Below are positions 5,778 to 6,639 of a stretch of DNA of 6,639 nucleotides, piece by piece. The notes under the pieces are model-generated. The model searched no databases. It saw nothing but the letters and a program-made list of their open reading frames with translations, and was not told the origin of the DNA. A program made the position numbers and the translations under genes. How positions within the stretch are numbered: position 1 is the stretch's first letter; each line of letters begins with the position of its first letter. Location: the NCBI GenBank assembly GCA_946480495.1, contig CAMLKO010000059.1, forward strand, positions 1-6,639, read 5' to 3'. The stretch is from an uncultured Caulobacteraceae bacterium (GTDB lineage: Bacteria > Pseudomonadota > Alphaproteobacteria > Caulobacterales > Caulobacteraceae).

Positions 5778-6509
5778 ATGAATCCGGTGATCCTGATCCC
5801 TTCGCGCATGGCCGCGACCCGGCTTCCGGGCAAGCCTTTGGCCGACATCGGCGGCGTGCCGATGATCGTGCGCGTGCTGCGCCAGGCCGAGCGCGCGAAC
5901 GTGGGTCCGGTCGCCGTCGCCGCGGGTGATCCTGAGATTGTCGAGGCTGTGGAGGCCGCCGGCGGCCACGCTATCCTGACCGATCCGAACCTCCCGTCCG
6001 GTTCCGACCGCATCCTCGCGGCGCTCGACCAGATGGGCGGCAAGCACGACGTCGTCATCAACCTGCAAGGCGACATGCCGTTCGTGGAAGAGCGTATCCT
6101 GATCGCCTGCGCCGCCCTGCTGGCGAGCGAACCCACCTGCGACATCGCCACCGTGGTGGCGGCCGAAGCCTCCCCCGCCGACCGGAGCAATCCGGACGTG
6201 GTCAAGGCGGTGCTGTCCTTCCCCGCAGGCTCCCGCGCGGGCCGGGCGCTCTACTTCACCCGCTCGACCCTCTACGGCGAGGGCCCCGTCTGGCGCCACA
6301 TCGGCATCTACGGCTACCGCCGCGCGGCGCTGGAGGCGTTCAACGCCGCCCCGCCCTCGCCGCTGGAGCAGCGCGAGAAGCTGGAGCAGTTGCGCGGACT
6401 GGAGCTTGGCCTTAGCTACTGGGCCGCCGTCGCCGAGGCCGCTCCGATCTCGGTCGACAACCCCGCCGACCTCGAAGCGGCAAGAGCCTACGCGAGCGCC
6501 CACCCATGA
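5778..6509 (+). CDS. kdsB: 3-deoxy-manno-octulosonate cytidylyltransferase (CMP-Kdo synthetase)
   Basis: KdsB joins CTP and Kdo to make CMP-Kdo, the activated sugar used to build the lipopolysaccharide core on lipid A, in the cytoplasm. The 243-residue length is normal. Conserved features are the nucleotide-binding IPSRMAATRLPGKPL (residues 7-21, with R10 and R15), SGSDRI (74-79), NLQGDMPFV (95-103, D99 the expected Mg2+ ligand), HIGIYGYRR (174-182), EKLEQLRGLE (200-209) and the second metal-site aspartate D227 in VDNPADLE. E. coli-type enzymes have QGDEP; the Met at 100 lies at a position that, as I recall, varies in alphaproteobacteria. The ATG at 5778 is the only start placing the first motif correctly, although no clear Shine-Dalgarno precedes it. 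The stop overlaps pheA as ATGA. The function is secure. Confidence 0.96.
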   Translation: MNPVILIPSRMAATRLPGKPLADIGGVPMIVRVLRQAERANVGPVAVAAGDPEIVEAVEAAGGHAILTDPNLPSGSDRILAALDQMGGKHDVVINLQGDMPFVEERILIACAALLASEPTCDIATVVAAEASPADRSNPDVVKAVLSFPAGSRAGRALYFTRSTLYGEGPVWRHIGIYGYRRAALEAFNAAPPSPLEQREKLEQLRGLELGLSYWAAVAEAAPISVDNPADLEAARAYASAHP

Positions 6510-6639
6510 GCGTGCTTCCCAAGATCGCCTTCCAGGGCGAGCCCGGCGCCAACAGCCACGAGGCGTGCCGCGAGCACTTCCCCGACCATGAGGCGCGGCC
6601 CTATCCGACCTTCGAGGAAGCCTTCGAGGCGATGAAGTC
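6506..6639 (+). CDS. pheA: Prephenate dehydratase, N-terminal part only
   Basis: The enzyme turns prephenate into phenylpyruvate, the committed step to phenylalanine. Only the first 44 residues are in the window, running off the end. They begin MSVLPKIAFQGEPGANSHEA and continue to YPTFEEAFEAMK, the typical first strand and QGEPGAnSHEA motif of a stand-alone prephenate dehydratase. There is no N-terminal chorismate mutase domain as in the E. coli P-protein. The ATG overlaps the kdsB stop, so the two are probably co-translated; a kdsB-pheA pairing is, as I recall, common in alphaproteobacteria. A C-terminal regulatory ACT domain would be expected beyond the window but cannot be seen. Confidence 0.93.
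   Translation, partial: MSVLPKIAFQGEPGANSHEACREHFPDHEARPYPTFEEAFEAMK

Noticed and set aside
5730..6503. 257-codon minus-strand frame opposite kdsB
   Set aside because: kdsB is certain on the plus strand; the antisense product is low-information and Arg/Gly-rich.

Overview
The window is dense, GC-rich, Caulobacter-like alphaproteobacterial chromosome. The lineage call rests on three things. The first is a very short Flp pilin whose leader and N-terminal helix match, as far as I remember it, Caulobacter PilA. The second is a CtrA-like motif upstream of that gene. The third is the divergent arrangement of a membrane-anchored cytochrome c and kdsB-pheA, which I recall from alphaproteobacteria. 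Caulobacter, Phenylobacterium or a close relative is my best guess; nothing here fixes the genus. There are no RNA genes, insertion sequences, phage genes or CRISPR arrays.

Layout. (1) Positions 1-1690: the end of pabB (partial) overlaps pabC by ATGA; together they make 4-aminobenzoate for folate. (2) Positions 1691-1898: a regulatory gap with a very AT-rich tract, a CtrA-like site and a leader able to form competing or pseudoknotted RNA structures. (3) Positions 1899-2672: pilA, a strong intrinsic terminator, then cpaA, the peptidase that matures the pilin. The rest of the cpa/tad pilus machinery does not follow. (4) Positions 2712-4912: an M17 leucyl aminopeptidase overlaps (ATGA) an SH3-NlpC/P60 cysteine peptidase. 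This is a two-gene cytoplasmic peptide-processing unit, possibly for cell-wall peptides. (5) Positions 4919-4940: a hairpin between convergent genes. (6) Positions 4944-5642, minus strand: a membrane-anchored class I cytochrome c with a long Ala/Pro-rich tail. (7) Positions 5643-5777: a divergent promoter region with a small palindrome. (8) Positions 5778-6639: kdsB (CMP-Kdo synthesis for lipopolysaccharide) overlaps pheA (prephenate dehydratase, partial) by ATGA.

Most of the window is ordinary core metabolism. The most interesting part is the pilA leader. Two nested inverted repeats (10 bp and 8 bp) could control access to the ribosome binding site, just downstream of a plausible cell-cycle promoter. 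I found no convincing evidence of a wholly new multi-gene system.
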